A stretch of 43,661 bases of DNA from Tropicibacter sp. R16_0 (GCF_017743935.1 NZ_JAGHRE010000020.1:1-43661), one strand, 5' to 3'. Counted from the first letter of the stretch, positions 34,493-43,306 are shown. The notes: a model not told the origin generated them from the letters alone. Made by a program: numbers and translations.

Positions 34493-35829
34493 CACGAAAA
34501 CTATTTGGAACGGACGGCGTAAGGGGGCGTGCAAATAGCTACCCTCTGGTCGTTCCTACTGTTGTCAGCCTGGCCTCGGCCGTCGGACAATATTTCAACC
34601 GGGACAAACAGCGTCACCGGGTGGTGATCGGCAAGGACACGCGCCGATCCTGCTACATGCTGGAAAACGCCCTGGCTGCGGGATTTACCGCAGCGGGGAT
34701 GGATGTGTTTGCACTGGGGCCCATTCCGACCCCTGCCGTCGGGCGGCTGACCCATTCGATGCAGGCCGATCTCGGGGTGATGATTTCCGCCTCGCACAAC
34801 CCGCATTATGACAACGGGATCAAATTCTTCGGTCCTGACGGATACAAGCTCGACGATGCTGCCGAGGCCGAAATCGAAGCCCTGATGCAGCAGGCCATTC
34901 CCCCCGTCGATGCATTGAAAATCGGCCGGGTCGATCGCCTCAACGACGCGGGCGGGCGGTATGTGGAATATGCCAAGACAACCGTTGCCGACCGCGGACG
35001 GCTGACCGGGCTCAAAGTGGTGTTGGATTGCGCCAATGGTGCCGCCTATCGGGTGGCCCCCACCGTGCTGTGGGAACTGGGCGCCGAGGTGATCCCGATG
35101 GGGATCAATCCAAACGGATACAACATCAACGAAGGATGCGGATCGACCCAACCTGATCTGGCGGCCATCGCGGTGCTGGAAAACAAGGCCGATATCGGGA
35201 TCTGCCTGGACGGAGATGCGGATCGCATCGTGATCATCGACGAGACCGGTACGGTGGTGGATGGGGACCAGCTGATGGCTCTGCTGGCCGAAAAATGGGC
35301 CGAAACCCAGCAGCTGCGCCACAACACCCTGGTGGCCACGGTGATGTCGAACCTGGGGCTGGAACGCCACATGACGGACCGGGGGATCAAGCTGCAGCGC
35401 ACGCCGGTGGGTGATCGCTATGTTGTCGAGGTCATGCGCAAGAACGGCTACAATCTGGGCGGTGAGCAATCGGGGCATATCGTCATGACCGATTATGCCA
35501 CCACCGGGGATGGTCTGGTCGCAGCCTTGCAAGTCCTGTCCCTGCTACAGGAAAGCGGGCGCCCGGCCAGCGAACTGACCCGCGTGTTTGAAACCGTGCC
35601 GCAGATCCTGGAAAATGTGTCCTTTCTCGAAGGTATTACGCCGCTGGAAAACCCCATCGTGGTCGAGGCGATCCGCGAAGGTGAGGCCCGTCTGGGCACA
35701 AAAGGTCGGCTCTTGGTGCGCAAATCGGGCACCGAACCCCTGATCCGGGTCATGGGCGAATGCGAGGATTCCGCCCTGCTGCAATCGGTGGTCACGGACA
35801 TCGCCCAAAGCATCTCGCAGCTGCGATAG
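34489..35829 (+). CDS. glmM: Phosphoglucosamine mutase
   Basis: A 446-residue full-length member. LFGTDGVRGRAN is at the N-terminus and the phosphoserine loop GVMISASHNPHYDNG is near residue 100. The Mg2+ loop is CLDGDADR, the sugar-binding GGEQSGHIVMTDYATTGDG, and the phosphate-binding VRKSGTEPLIRVMGE is near the C-terminus. It converts GlcN-6-P to GlcN-1-P for UDP-GlcNAc, the substrate of WecB at 9540. It is coupled by an ATGA overlap to the methyltransferase upstream, so here it belongs to the polysaccharide run. In this order the housekeeping copy usually sits elsewhere, so this may be a dedicated second copy (inference). Confidence 0.93.
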   Translation: MTRKLFGTDGVRGRANSYPLVVPTVVSLASAVGQYFNRDKQRHRVVIGKDTRRSCYMLENALAAGFTAAGMDVFALGPIPTPAVGRLTHSMQADLGVMISASHNPHYDNGIKFFGPDGYKLDDAAEAEIEALMQQAIPPVDALKIGRVDRLNDAGGRYVEYAKTTVADRGRLTGLKVVLDCANGAAYRVAPTVLWELGAEVIPMGINPNGYNINEGCGSTQPDLAAIAVLENKADIGICLDGDADRIVIIDETGTVVDGDQLMALLAEKWAETQQLRHNTLVATVMSNLGLERHMTDRGIKLQRTPVGDRYVVEVMRKNGYNLGGEQSGHIVMTDYATTGDGLVAALQVLSLLQESGRPASELTRVFETVPQILENVSFLEGITPLENPIVVEAIREGEARLGTKGRLLVRKSGTEPLIRVMGECEDSALLQSVVTDIAQSISQLR

Positions 35830-35864
35830 AACGCTTTGCGCCCATATGTGGTGCGGGTCCTTTT

Positions 35865-36830
35865 TCAAATCCGTTTGAGGACACAAGCCACATAGAGGGC
35901 GGCGTTTCCCAATCGTCCTTGTCGATAGACCCCTGATTGGCGCAGGGACAGCAACCGCTTTGTCAGCCCGCCTTTACGGGCTTGGGTGAACTGCTGCAGC
36001 ACCTGCTGGGCATCCGAGGTCATATGGGACGTGAACTTGGACAAGATGTCCAGATTGCAATCGTTCCACATCCGAAACCGTCCGCTCAAGATCGCCAGCA
36101 GACGCGACAGTTGCGCGCGTGCTGACAGGTTTGCGCCGATCTGGTTGTGCGCATGCTGGCGATAGGACAGGACAGGCTGGGTGTCTCGCAGAATGATGCC
36201 ACCACATCCGCTGATGACTTGATAAAGCCACCAATCATGCGCCACTGGTACAGCGTTCGCGCGTTCGACCGTTTCGGCGCAGAGGGCAACCAGATCAATG
36301 GCGGCGCGGTTCAACACCATGGTGTTGCCACCACCAATGGACTGCACCAGAGCATTGCGGAACCCTGGAGGGCGCGAAAAATGGGGAGAAGGGCCAATGG
36401 GAGTCAAATCCTCATTGCAGATCAGGGTCCGGGCACAATAGATCGCGGGCACCTCTGGCGGTACGGCGGCCAATTGGGTCAGGGCGCGTTCGATCTTGTC
36501 CGGAAACCAGACATCATCCTGATCCGACAGGGCTGCATAGGGCAGATCAGGGGGGACCGCGCGCAACAAAGATAGAAAGTTGCGGGCAAACCCCTGCTGT
36601 GGTCCGCTCCGGCAGGTGATCTGCCGGTCCGGATGGGCGGCCGCAAAGTCGGCCACGATCGCGGGGCCCTGATCGCGCGATCCGTCATCGGACACGATCA
36701 ACGACCAATGCGGCCAGCTTTGCGCCGCAAAACTGTCAAGCTGCTCCTGCAGGAAACGGGCGCCCTGATACAGGCCCAAAAGGATGCAGACACCATCGTT
36801 TTCAGACAGCTGTGCCTGTGATGTCCTCAT
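35865..36830 (-). CDS. GT2-family glycosyltransferase, rhamnosyltransferase-like
   Basis: A 321-residue protein. The GT-A nucleotide-binding region has ILLGLYQGARFLQEQLDSF and WSLIVSDDGSRDQGP, with AALSDQDDVWFPDKIERAL as the DXD-type metal site (about residue 100). GGGNTMVLNRAAIDL and AHDWWLYQVISGCGG are typical of RfbF/WbbL-like rhamnosyltransferases. The donor is not proven, and rhamnose biosynthesis genes are not in the window. ATG 36830 has an AGGAGA element upstream. It converges on glmM and diverges from gmd. Confidence 0.85.
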   Translation of the reverse strand: MRTSQAQLSENDGVCILLGLYQGARFLQEQLDSFAAQSWPHWSLIVSDDGSRDQGPAIVADFAAAHPDRQITCRSGPQQGFARNFLSLLRAVPPDLPYAALSDQDDVWFPDKIERALTQLAAVPPEVPAIYCARTLICNEDLTPIGPSPHFSRPPGFRNALVQSIGGGNTMVLNRAAIDLVALCAETVERANAVPVAHDWWLYQVISGCGGIILRDTQPVLSYRQHAHNQIGANLSARAQLSRLLAILSGRFRMWNDCNLDILSKFTSHMTSDAQQVLQQFTQARKGGLTKRLLSLRQSGVYRQGRLGNAALYVACVLKRI

Positions 36831-37048
36831 CTCTGTCTCCTGCCTGGGCCATGGGGTCCGAGTGTTTTATCCCGCTCCGGCCCAGACACAAGCATTGTAA
36901 CGAGGGGTTTGGCAAAAGCCGCGCCAACCCTGGGGCAGACCGGGGCAAATGCCGCCGATCTGATACCTCGGTGGTGGACTTTACAGTCCGAAACAGAATA
37001 TCGAGGAGGTCAGCCGCTTTGACGTGACAACTGCATCTGGAACTTCAC
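36831..37048. promoter_or_regulatory. Divergent upstream region of the GT2 gene and gmd
   Basis: These 218 bp hold no convincing gene and should contain both promoters. A strong GAGGAGGT lies at 37003-37010, about 38 nt before the gmd ATG and so too far to serve it. It could belong to a short leader ORF beginning at GTG 37024 in another frame, or be chance. Confidence 0.45.
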
Positions 37049-38167
37049 ATGAAATCAGCACTCATCACGGGGATCACCGGACAGGATGGATCGTATCTGG
37101 CCGAATTCCTGCTGGAAAAAGGCTATGAAGTCCACGGTATCAAACGCCGGGCTTCGTCGTTCAACACGCAGCGGGTGGATCACATCTATGAGGATCCGCA
37201 CGCCGGAAGCGGCCGGTTCAAACTGCATTACGGCGATCTGACCGACAGTTCGAACCTGACCCGGATCATCCAGGAAGTGCAGCCCGACGAGGTTTATAAC
37301 CTGGGCGCGCAGAGCCATGTGGCGGTCAGCTTTGAAAGCCCGGAATATACGGCGGATGTGGATGCCATGGGCACGTTGCGCCTGCTCGAGGCGATCCGCT
37401 TTCTGGGGCTGGAAAAGAAGACCCGGTTCTATCAGGCCTCGACGTCAGAGCTCTATGGTCAGGTGGTGGAAACCCCGCAGACCGAAAAAACCCCGTTCCA
37501 CCCGCGCAGCCCTTATGCGGTGGCCAAGATGTATGCCTATTGGATCACGGTGAACTACCGCGAGGCTTACGGCATGTATGCCTGCAACGGGATCCTGTTC
37601 AATCACGAGAGCCCGCGCCGGGGCGAGACCTTTGTGACCCGCAAGATCACGCGGGGCTTGGCCAATATCGCACAAGGGCTCGAAGACTGTCTTTACATGG
37701 GCAACATCGACGCGCTGCGCGATTGGGGCCACGCCAAGGACTATGTGCGCATGCAGTGGATGATGCTGCAGCAGGACGCGCCCCAGGATTTTGTCATCGC
37801 CACCGGCGTGCAATATTCGGTGCGCCAGTTCATCGAATGGTCGGCCCAGGAATTGGGGATCACGCTCGAGTTCTCGGGCACAGGCACCGAAGAGGTCGCC
37901 ACCGTAGCCGCGATCGAGGGCGACATGGCCCCCGCGCTCAAGGTCGGCGATGTGGTGATGCGCATCGACACGCGCTATTTCCGCCCCGCCGAGGTCGAGA
38001 CCCTGCTGGGCGATCCCGCCAAGGCCAAGGCGGAACTGGGCTGGGCGCCCGAGATCACCGTGCAGGAAATGTGCGCCGAGATGGTGCGCGAGGACCTCAA
38101 GACCGCGCGCCGCCATGCGCTGCTGACGCAGCATGGCATGGATGTCCCGGTGGCACACGAGGGCTGA
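37049..38167 (+). CDS. gmd: GDP-mannose 4,6-dehydratase
   Basis: A 372-residue short-chain dehydrogenase/reductase of the usual length. [20 protein letters not shown] (NADP-binding TGxxGxxG), [18 protein letters not shown], the catalytic region STSELYG and the YxxxK in [12 protein letters not shown], and [20 protein letters not shown] are all present. It converts GDP-D-mannose to GDP-4-keto-6-deoxymannose, the first step to GDP-L-fucose. The next gene, 4 bp on, does the following step. Supply of GDP-mannose must come from genes outside the window. Confidence 0.96.
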   Translation: MKSALITGITGQDGSYLAEFLLEKGYEVHGIKRRASSFNTQRVDHIYEDPHAGSGRFKLHYGDLTDSSNLTRIIQEVQPDEVYNLGAQSHVAVSFESPEYTADVDAMGTLRLLEAIRFLGLEKKTRFYQASTSELYGQVVETPQTEKTPFHPRSPYAVAKMYAYWITVNYREAYGMYACNGILFNHESPRRGETFVTRKITRGLANIAQGLEDCLYMGNIDALRDWGHAKDYVRMQWMMLQQDAPQDFVIATGVQYSVRQFIEWSAQELGITLEFSGTGTEEVATVAAIEGDMAPALKVGDVVMRIDTRYFRPAEVETLLGDPAKAKAELGWAPEITVQEMCAEMVREDLKTARRHALLTQHGMDVPVAHEG

Positions 38168-38171
38168 TCCG

Positions 38172-39143
38172 ATGCAGAAGATCTATGTCGCCGGACATCG
38201 CGGTATGGTGGGCGGGGCCATTTTGCGCCAATTGCAGGCCCGCCAAACGGCTGGCGAAGCGCTGGATCTGATCACCCGTACCCACAGCGAGCTGGATCTG
38301 ACCGATCAGGCCGCCGTGCGCGATTTCATGGCCACCGAACGCCCCGATGTGGTGATCCTGGCGGCAGCGCGTGTGGGCGGCATCCATGCCAACAACACCT
38401 ATCCGGCCGATTTCATCTATGAAAACCTGATGATCGAATGCAACGTGATCCATCAGGCCTTTGCTGCCGGGGTTCAGCGCCTGCTGCAGCTAGGGTCATC
38501 CTGTATCTATCCGCGCGCCGTGCCCCAGCCCATGCGCGAGGACGCGCTGCTGACCGGCGTGCTGGAGCCCACCAACGAACCCTATGCGGTGGCCAAGATC
38601 GCGGGCATCAAGCTGTGCGAAAGCTACAACCGCCAGCATGGGGTTGATTACCGGTCGGTCATGCCGACCAATCTCTATGGTCCGGGCGACAACTTTCACC
38701 CCGAAAACAGCCACGTTCTGCCCGCCCTGATCCGCCGCTTTCACGAGGCGGCCCAAAGCGGCGCAGAAGAGGTCGTGATCTGGGGCACGGGCACACCGCG
38801 CCGCGAGTTTCTGCATGTGGATGACATGGCCGAGGCCTCGCTGTTTGTGCTGGATCTGCCTGCGGACACCTATGCCGCCAACACCGATCCGATGCTCAGC
38901 CATATCAACGTCGGCACCGGCAGCGACATTGCCATCCTGGAACTGGCGCAGATGGTGGCCGAGATCACCGGCTTCGCAGGCCGGATCACAACCGATCCGG
39001 ACAAACCAGACGGCACCCCGCGCAAGCTGATGGATGTGGGTCGGCTGGCCGGGATGGGGTGGCGGGCGCAGATCCCGCTGCAACAGGGCGTCACCGAAAC
39101 CTATCAATGGTTCCTCGACAATCAGGACCGGTTCCGGGGCTGA
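38172..39143 (+). CDS. fcl: GDP-L-fucose synthase
   Basis: A 323-residue protein. ATG 38172 ([20 protein letters not shown]) restores the conserved N-terminus; the longer frame from 38133 only overlaps gmd. NADPH-binding GHRGMVGG, the catalytic [15 protein letters not shown] and [18 protein letters not shown], and [17 protein letters not shown] match the GMER family. It epimerises and reduces GDP-4-keto-6-deoxymannose to GDP-L-fucose. The gmd-fcl pair implies fucose, or a derivative, in the exported glycan. Confidence 0.95.
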   Translation: MQKIYVAGHRGMVGGAILRQLQARQTAGEALDLITRTHSELDLTDQAAVRDFMATERPDVVILAAARVGGIHANNTYPADFIYENLMIECNVIHQAFAAGVQRLLQLGSSCIYPRAVPQPMREDALLTGVLEPTNEPYAVAKIAGIKLCESYNRQHGVDYRSVMPTNLYGPGDNFHPENSHVLPALIRRFHEAAQSGAEEVVIWGTGTPRREFLHVDDMAEASLFVLDLPADTYAANTDPMLSHINVGTGSDIAILELAQMVAEITGFAGRITTDPDKPDGTPRKLMDVGRLAGMGWRAQIPLQQGVTETYQWFLDNQDRFRG

Positions 39144-39386
39144 TCCAGTTCTGCCCGGGCCAAGTCCGTCTCTTTGCTGGTCACGGCACAAGAGGGCGTT
39201 TGCCGCACGCCAGCTTCGAATATGCCCGCTACGGAAATCAAAGACGATTAATCCGTATTATGTTAAAAGGAATCGTTGACCGCACTACGCCACATCCCTC
39301 AACAAAACACTGAAATCCGGGATTTCAGGTCCTATTGAGGGATGCGAGTTTCATACGATGCGCAGTGGCCCCAGATCCTTGCCGCC
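39144..39386. other. Non-coding gap with nested palindromes between fcl and an RTX gene
   Basis: There is no convincing gene. CATCCCTCAA (39293-39302) pairs perfectly with TTGAGGGATG (39335-39344). Inside these arms lies an 9+1+9 palindrome (CTGAAATCC-G-GGATTTCAG, 39310-39328). Read on the minus strand, the inner hairpin is followed by TGTTTTGTT, which would make it a plausible terminator for the RTX gene ending at 39387. The outer arms would enclose the T run. The stretch 39230-39310 is clearly more AT-rich than the genes around it. Confidence 0.6.
39293..39344 (-). terminator. Nested inverted repeat, probable terminator of the 39387-41828 RTX gene
   Basis: The outer stem is 10 bp perfect, the inner stem 8-9 bp with a tiny loop, and a T-rich TGTTTTGTT follows the inner hairpin on the minus strand. 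It lies 43 bp beyond the RTX stop codon. Confidence 0.55.
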
Positions 39387-40490
39387 TTAGGCGATCGAGA
39401 ATTGCCAGATGTTCGCGGTCTCGTCGTCGAACTGGAAATACTCGACCGAGATCAGGCTGTCGGTGCCATCGGCCCCCGTCACCGTCACATCCGTGGCCGA
39501 GCTCCGGGTGATCGTGTAATCCGCCCGGTTGCCATTAAAGATCGCATAATCCGACCCGGCGCCGCCGTTCAGCGTGTCGTTGCCCGCGCCGCCTTTGAGG
39601 TAGTCGATCCCGCCGTAGCCGAACAGGAAATCGTCCCCGTCCAGACCCGACAGCTGGTTGCGCTCGTTGTTGCCGGTCAGGCTGTCGTCGAAGTTGGTGC
39701 CGACCAGGTTTTCGATCTCGAAATACAAATCCCGCACCGCATCGCCGGCCGAGCCATAGCCCGTCTCCTGGCCGCCAAACAGCCCCGCGCCGTTGCGCAA
39801 GGAGGCCGACACGCCGGACGTCGACTGGAAGTAGGTCACCGTGTCCAGCCCGTCGCCGCCGAAGTAACGCTCTCGCCCTCCGGTTGAGCCGACAAACCAG
39901 TCGTACCCGCCCAGACCGCGGAAGTCGTTCTGCTGCGCATCCCCATAAAACACGTCCTGATGCGACGAACCGGTGACCCGCTCGACCGAGGTCAGCGTCA
40001 GCCCCGAGGCCAGGCCGGTGCTCTGCGTAGGATCGCTCAGGTTGAGCGTCACGCCGCCCACGGCCGCTCCGCTCGGCGGGGCGCCAGTGGCGGAAAACAC
40101 CGTCTCGACCACCGCAGCGCCCGAGGAGGCTGCCTCGAGGAAGGTGATCATGTCCTGCCCGTTGCCGCCGTCCAGCGTATCATTGCCGGCGGTCGCGATG
40201 AACCAGTCGTAATCGCCCAGACCGCGCATCTCGTCGTTGCCATCGCTGCCGCGCATGACGTCGGCAAAGATCGAGCCAGTGGCCCGTTCGATGCTGATCA
40301 GCTGGTCGGTTTCGCCGCCAAAGAGCTCGGCCGTACCCGCGCCCAGATCGAGGTCGAGCATGAAGTTCGTCCCCCGCCCGGCCACCTCGGGCGCGTCGGA
40401 ATAGGACACCATGTCCAGCCCCGTCCCGCCATCGACGGTGTCGTTGCCACGTCCCGGAATGATCCAGTCATAGCCACCCAACCCGTTGAT
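39379..40490 (-). repeat. Right arm of the 1.1-kb inverted repeat (shared RTX C-terminal block)
   Basis: This is the minus-strand partner of 8271-9382. It encodes the same 367-residue block with 8 substitutions and no indels, and shares GGCGGCAA after the stop codon. The arms are separated by about 30 kb, which contains the complete polysaccharide locus. Confidence 0.9.
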
Positions 40491-41828
40491 CCGCTCGCTG
40501 GCCGCCGTACCGTTCAACGTCTCCGTCGCATCCGTCCCGTCAATCGGGGGGCCTGCAGGCATCATGTCGCCAAGAGAGATCTTTTGCACCGTCGCGTGCT
40601 CAGCCCCCCCGTCGAGGGAATAATACGACACCAAAAGTTCGCCGTTCTCGAGGATCTCTGCGTCAAACCCACCTTGTTCGCCGGCCTGATCCGCATTGAC
40701 GCGGGTGGGGTCCAGAACGCGGGCCTCGTTGGCGTCATAGATCATCAGATAGATGTCACGATCGGGAAAGTTCTGCAGGGGGGTCACACCATCATCGGTG
40801 CGCACGAACAGGATCGCATAGCCCCCATCCGGCAACCCCAGAATTTTCACCTCGCGGCTTGCAGAGCCCGAAGACAGACCAACCGCTGCCAGGTCCACGC
40901 CAAAATCAATGGCGCGCGGGCTGAACACGCTGCGGTGCTGGGTGCCGTCCGCCTCGTAAAGCTCGACAAAAACATCCCGACGGTCGTTGCCCATGCCGTC
41001 CGAGATGGCAACGCTGTAGAGCACCGCCATGCCGCCATCTGCGGTTTCGGCGGTGTCGAGCACTTCGGGAGAGGATTGCGTTTCACCAGCCCCGGCAAAA
41101 TTCAAGGTTTGCGGCGTGCCGATCAGGGCACCCGTGGTCAGATCCCGGAATTCAAGTTTGAGATCGGAATCGACCGTACGGGTGCGAAAATCAAAGGTTT
41201 CTTCCGCATAAAAGACCGCCAGACGATCGGACAATTCGCGGATCTGCAAAGGGCCATCCAACCCGCGGATCGGGGTATATTCGATGGGGTTGGCAAACCT
41301 GGGTGTCAGGTTCTGGTCGTAGATCTGGAAACTGTGGTGATCACTGTCGTGCTCCCAGCTCAGCAGGACAGATCCATCCGACAAGGCAAAGGCCGAAGGG
41401 GACACGGGATGGCGGTCATCGCCGCTGCTGATCTCCACCTCTGTGCCGATCCGGGCACCGTCCGTGCCAAAGATATTGAGCGACAGCTTGTTCGTGGTGG
41501 TGTTGGGAATTTCCGTCTGCCAGGCGGCAAAAAACCTCTGGCCGCTCAACGGGACCAATGTGATGTCCTCGACAGGCACCGGAACCTGTTGCCCAAAGAA
41601 CGGCACCAGAACGTTCAAAAAGGTGTTGTCTTGCGCTTCGACCCCGGTCTGGGGGTCGAAGAATTCAATCACGCCACGCTGTATGCTGTTATATCCAAGT
41701 GCGACCAGGTTCGGTCCCAACTGCAAAAGATCGGTTTTGCTGAACCGATCCACGCTTTGGGGAAAATTGTTGTTCGGCTGGTCGGCCAAAAAAGTAAAGC
41801 TGTCTCCAATTCGGGTTCCCGCAGTCAC
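39387..41828 (-). CDS. RTX protein with an N-terminal beta-propeller-like domain
   Basis: An 813-residue protein from GTG 41828, with GAGGGG upstream and no in-frame ATG nearby. Residues 1 to about 435 are a beta-rich domain with recurring blades such as FALSDGSVLLSWEHDSDHHS, FQIYDQNLTPRF, ILGLPDGGYAILFVRTDD and ILENGELLVSYYSLDGG; this looks like a propeller but is not a family I can name. Residues about 435-813 are RTX repeats (GRGNDTVDGG, AGNDTLDGG, GAGNDTLNGG) and the C-terminal block shared with the giant protein. No signal peptide is visible, as expected for type I secretion. Probably a secreted or surface-attached Ca2+-binding protein. Confidence 0.9.
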   Translation of the reverse strand: MTAGTRIGDSFTFLADQPNNNFPQSVDRFSKTDLLQLGPNLVALGYNSIQRGVIEFFDPQTGVEAQDNTFLNVLVPFFGQQVPVPVEDITLVPLSGQRFFAAWQTEIPNTTTNKLSLNIFGTDGARIGTEVEISSGDDRHPVSPSAFALSDGSVLLSWEHDSDHHSFQIYDQNLTPRFANPIEYTPIRGLDGPLQIRELSDRLAVFYAEETFDFRTRTVDSDLKLEFRDLTTGALIGTPQTLNFAGAGETQSSPEVLDTAETADGGMAVLYSVAISDGMGNDRRDVFVELYEADGTQHRSVFSPRAIDFGVDLAAVGLSSGSASREVKILGLPDGGYAILFVRTDDGVTPLQNFPDRDIYLMIYDANEARVLDPTRVNADQAGEQGGFDAEILENGELLVSYYSLDGGAEHATVQKISLGDMMPAGPPIDGTDATETLNGTAASERINGLGGYDWIIPGRGNDTVDGGTGLDMVSYSDAPEVAGRGTNFMLDLDLGAGTAELFGGETDQLISIERATGSIFADVMRGSDGNDEMRGLGDYDWFIATAGNDTLDGGNGQDMITFLEAASSGAAVVETVFSATGAPPSGAAVGGVTLNLSDPTQSTGLASGLTLTSVERVTGSSHQDVFYGDAQQNDFRGLGGYDWFVGSTGGRERYFGGDGLDTVTYFQSTSGVSASLRNGAGLFGGQETGYGSAGDAVRDLYFEIENLVGTNFDDSLTGNNERNQLSGLDGDDFLFGYGGIDYLKGGAGNDTLNGGAGSDYAIFNGNRADYTITRSSATDVTVTGADGTDSLISVEYFQFDDETANIWQFSIA

Positions 41829-41840
41829 GTCTTGCCCCTC

Positions 41841-41908
41841 TGTCTAAATGCGTCCTGAAACCAATTTGTCTAAACAGACAAAGGCTACCATGTTCGCAAA
41901 TTTAGACA
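41841..41908. promoter_or_regulatory. Cluster of TGTCTAAA motifs, putative operator of the RTX gene
   Basis: In the 107-bp gap upstream of GTG 41828, TGTCTAAA occurs at 41841-41848 and 41867-41874, and its complement TTTAGACA at 41901-41908. The middle copy lies in an 18-bp palindrome (TTTGTCT-AAAC-AGACAAA, 41865-41882). The arrangement looks like a multi-site binding region for a regulator. No known factor is recognised. Confidence 0.45.
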
Positions 41909-41935
41909 AGACAGGGCAAACCGCGGGCAATAGCC

Positions 41936-43306
41936 CTACACGATCTCCAGATCCCAGATGCGCGTGGTGGTGTCGTCGAACTGCAGATATTCCACCGAAT
42001 CCAGCTGGTCGGTGCCATCCGCCCCCACCACAGTGATCTCGCGCGCCGAGGTCCGGGTGATGGTGTAATCCGCCAGATCGCCTGCAAACACCGCCCGGTC
42101 CGTGCCGTTGCCGCCAAAGAGCATGTCATTCCCGGTGCCGCCGGTCAAAACGTCATCCCCGCCGTAGCCAAACAGGAAATCATCCCCTTCCAGACCCCGC
42201 AAGTGATTGCGCCCATGGTCGCCCGATAGCTCATCCGCATAGGCAGTGCCGGTCAGGTTCTCGACCTCTTCATAACGATCCCCCGTCGCCGCTCCGGTCC
42301 AGCCGCGCCCGTTCTTGAGCGAAGCGCTGATGCCCGCACCTGCGCCCGCATAAGACACCGTGTCGATATGCGCGCCGCCATCAATCACATCAATGCCATT
42401 CCCGGCGGCAATCCAGTCGTGACCGGCCTTGCCGTAAACGGTTGCACCGCCGTCCCCGATCCGGATGACATCGGAAAACCGCGAGGCGGACAGACCTTCG
42501 ATCGACATCAATTGGTCGGTCTCGACGCCAACCATGCGCACCTGATTGGCGCCCAGATCAGCCACCAGCCGGGCCGTGGCATCGACATAGGACACAAAGT
42601 CGACCCCATCGCCGCCATCCAGCGTGTCCTGGCCCGCACTGCCCTGCAGCCAGTCATTGCCCGAGCCCCCCTCGACAAGGTCATCCCCCTCGCCCGCAAA
42701 CAGAAGATCCGCGCCAAGCCCACCAATCAGAATGTCATTGCCTGTCCCGCCAGACAGGCTCTCGTCGCCTGCCCCGCCGTCCAGCGTATCGTTGTCGGCG
42801 CCGCCGATCAGCGTGTCATTGTCCGCGCCCCCGGTCAGGATGTCCGCCCCGGCCCCGCCAGACAGGCTGTCATTGCCGGAACTGCCATTCAACGTATCGT
42901 CGCCAGCGGCCCCCACCAACGTGTCATCGCCAGCGCCACCGCCCAGAATTTCGTCACCCGCGCCCCCCGACAGGCTGTCATCGCCCGGGCCACCATCCAG
43001 CGTATCGTTGTCGTCCCCGCCAATCAGCGTGTCGTTGCCATATCCGCCAATCAGGATGTCCTCGCCGATCCCCCCCGACAGGTTGTCATTGCCAAGCAGA
43101 CCATCCAGCGTATCGTTCCCATTCAATCCGAAAAGAAATTCATCCTCGTTACCCCCCCGCAGCAGATCATCGCCATTGGTGCCGGTGATGCGCCGCAGAC
43201 CGCTTGGGGCATGGGGCTGCACTGTACCTGCCGAGCTGGCGGCAACGGGTGTGTTCGTCTGGAGGAGCAGCTGAGAACCAGCATGCATGTCAGAGGGCTG
43301 TGTCAT
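41936..43306 (-). CDS. RTX calcium-binding protein
   Basis: A 456-residue protein from ATG 43306 (MTQPSDMHAGSQ), with AAAGG about 8 nt upstream; the TTG at 43321 is less likely. After about 40 low-complexity residues come some 18 nonapeptide repeats (GNDTLDGL, GGYGNDTLIGG, GGAGADILTGG). A region like the giant protein's C-terminal block follows, but diverged: YVDATARLVADLGANQVRMV, VETDQLMSIEG, EGDDFLFGYGGDD. The C-terminal tail DYTITRTSAREITVVGADGT ... VEYLQFDD is homologous to the tail of the other RTX proteins here but only partly identical, so it has not been homogenised with them. Probably type I secreted. Confidence 0.92.
   Translation of the reverse strand: MTQPSDMHAGSQLLLQTNTPVAASSAGTVQPHAPSGLRRITGTNGDDLLRGGNEDEFLFGLNGNDTLDGLLGNDNLSGGIGEDILIGGYGNDTLIGGDDNDTLDGGPGDDSLSGGAGDEILGGGAGDDTLVGAAGDDTLNGSSGNDSLSGGAGADILTGGADNDTLIGGADNDTLDGGAGDESLSGGTGNDILIGGLGADLLFAGEGDDLVEGGSGNDWLQGSAGQDTLDGGDGVDFVSYVDATARLVADLGANQVRMVGVETDQLMSIEGLSASRFSDVIRIGDGGATVYGKAGHDWIAAGNGIDVIDGGAHIDTVSYAGAGAGISASLKNGRGWTGAATGDRYEEVENLTGTAYADELSGDHGRNHLRGLEGDDFLFGYGGDDVLTGGTGNDMLFGGNGTDRAVFAGDLADYTITRTSAREITVVGADGTDQLDSVEYLQFDDTTTRIWDLEIV

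Noticed and set aside
8271-40490. The inverted repeats as ends of a composite transposon.
   Set aside because: No transposase, terminal short inverted repeats or target duplications are seen; the repeats are parts of RTX genes.
39960-41858. A 632-residue plus-strand open frame over the 813-residue RTX gene, and its counterpart opposite the giant gene (7680-8801).
   Set aside because: The two shadows resemble each other only because the RTX C-terminal block is duplicated; they are not an independent conserved gene.
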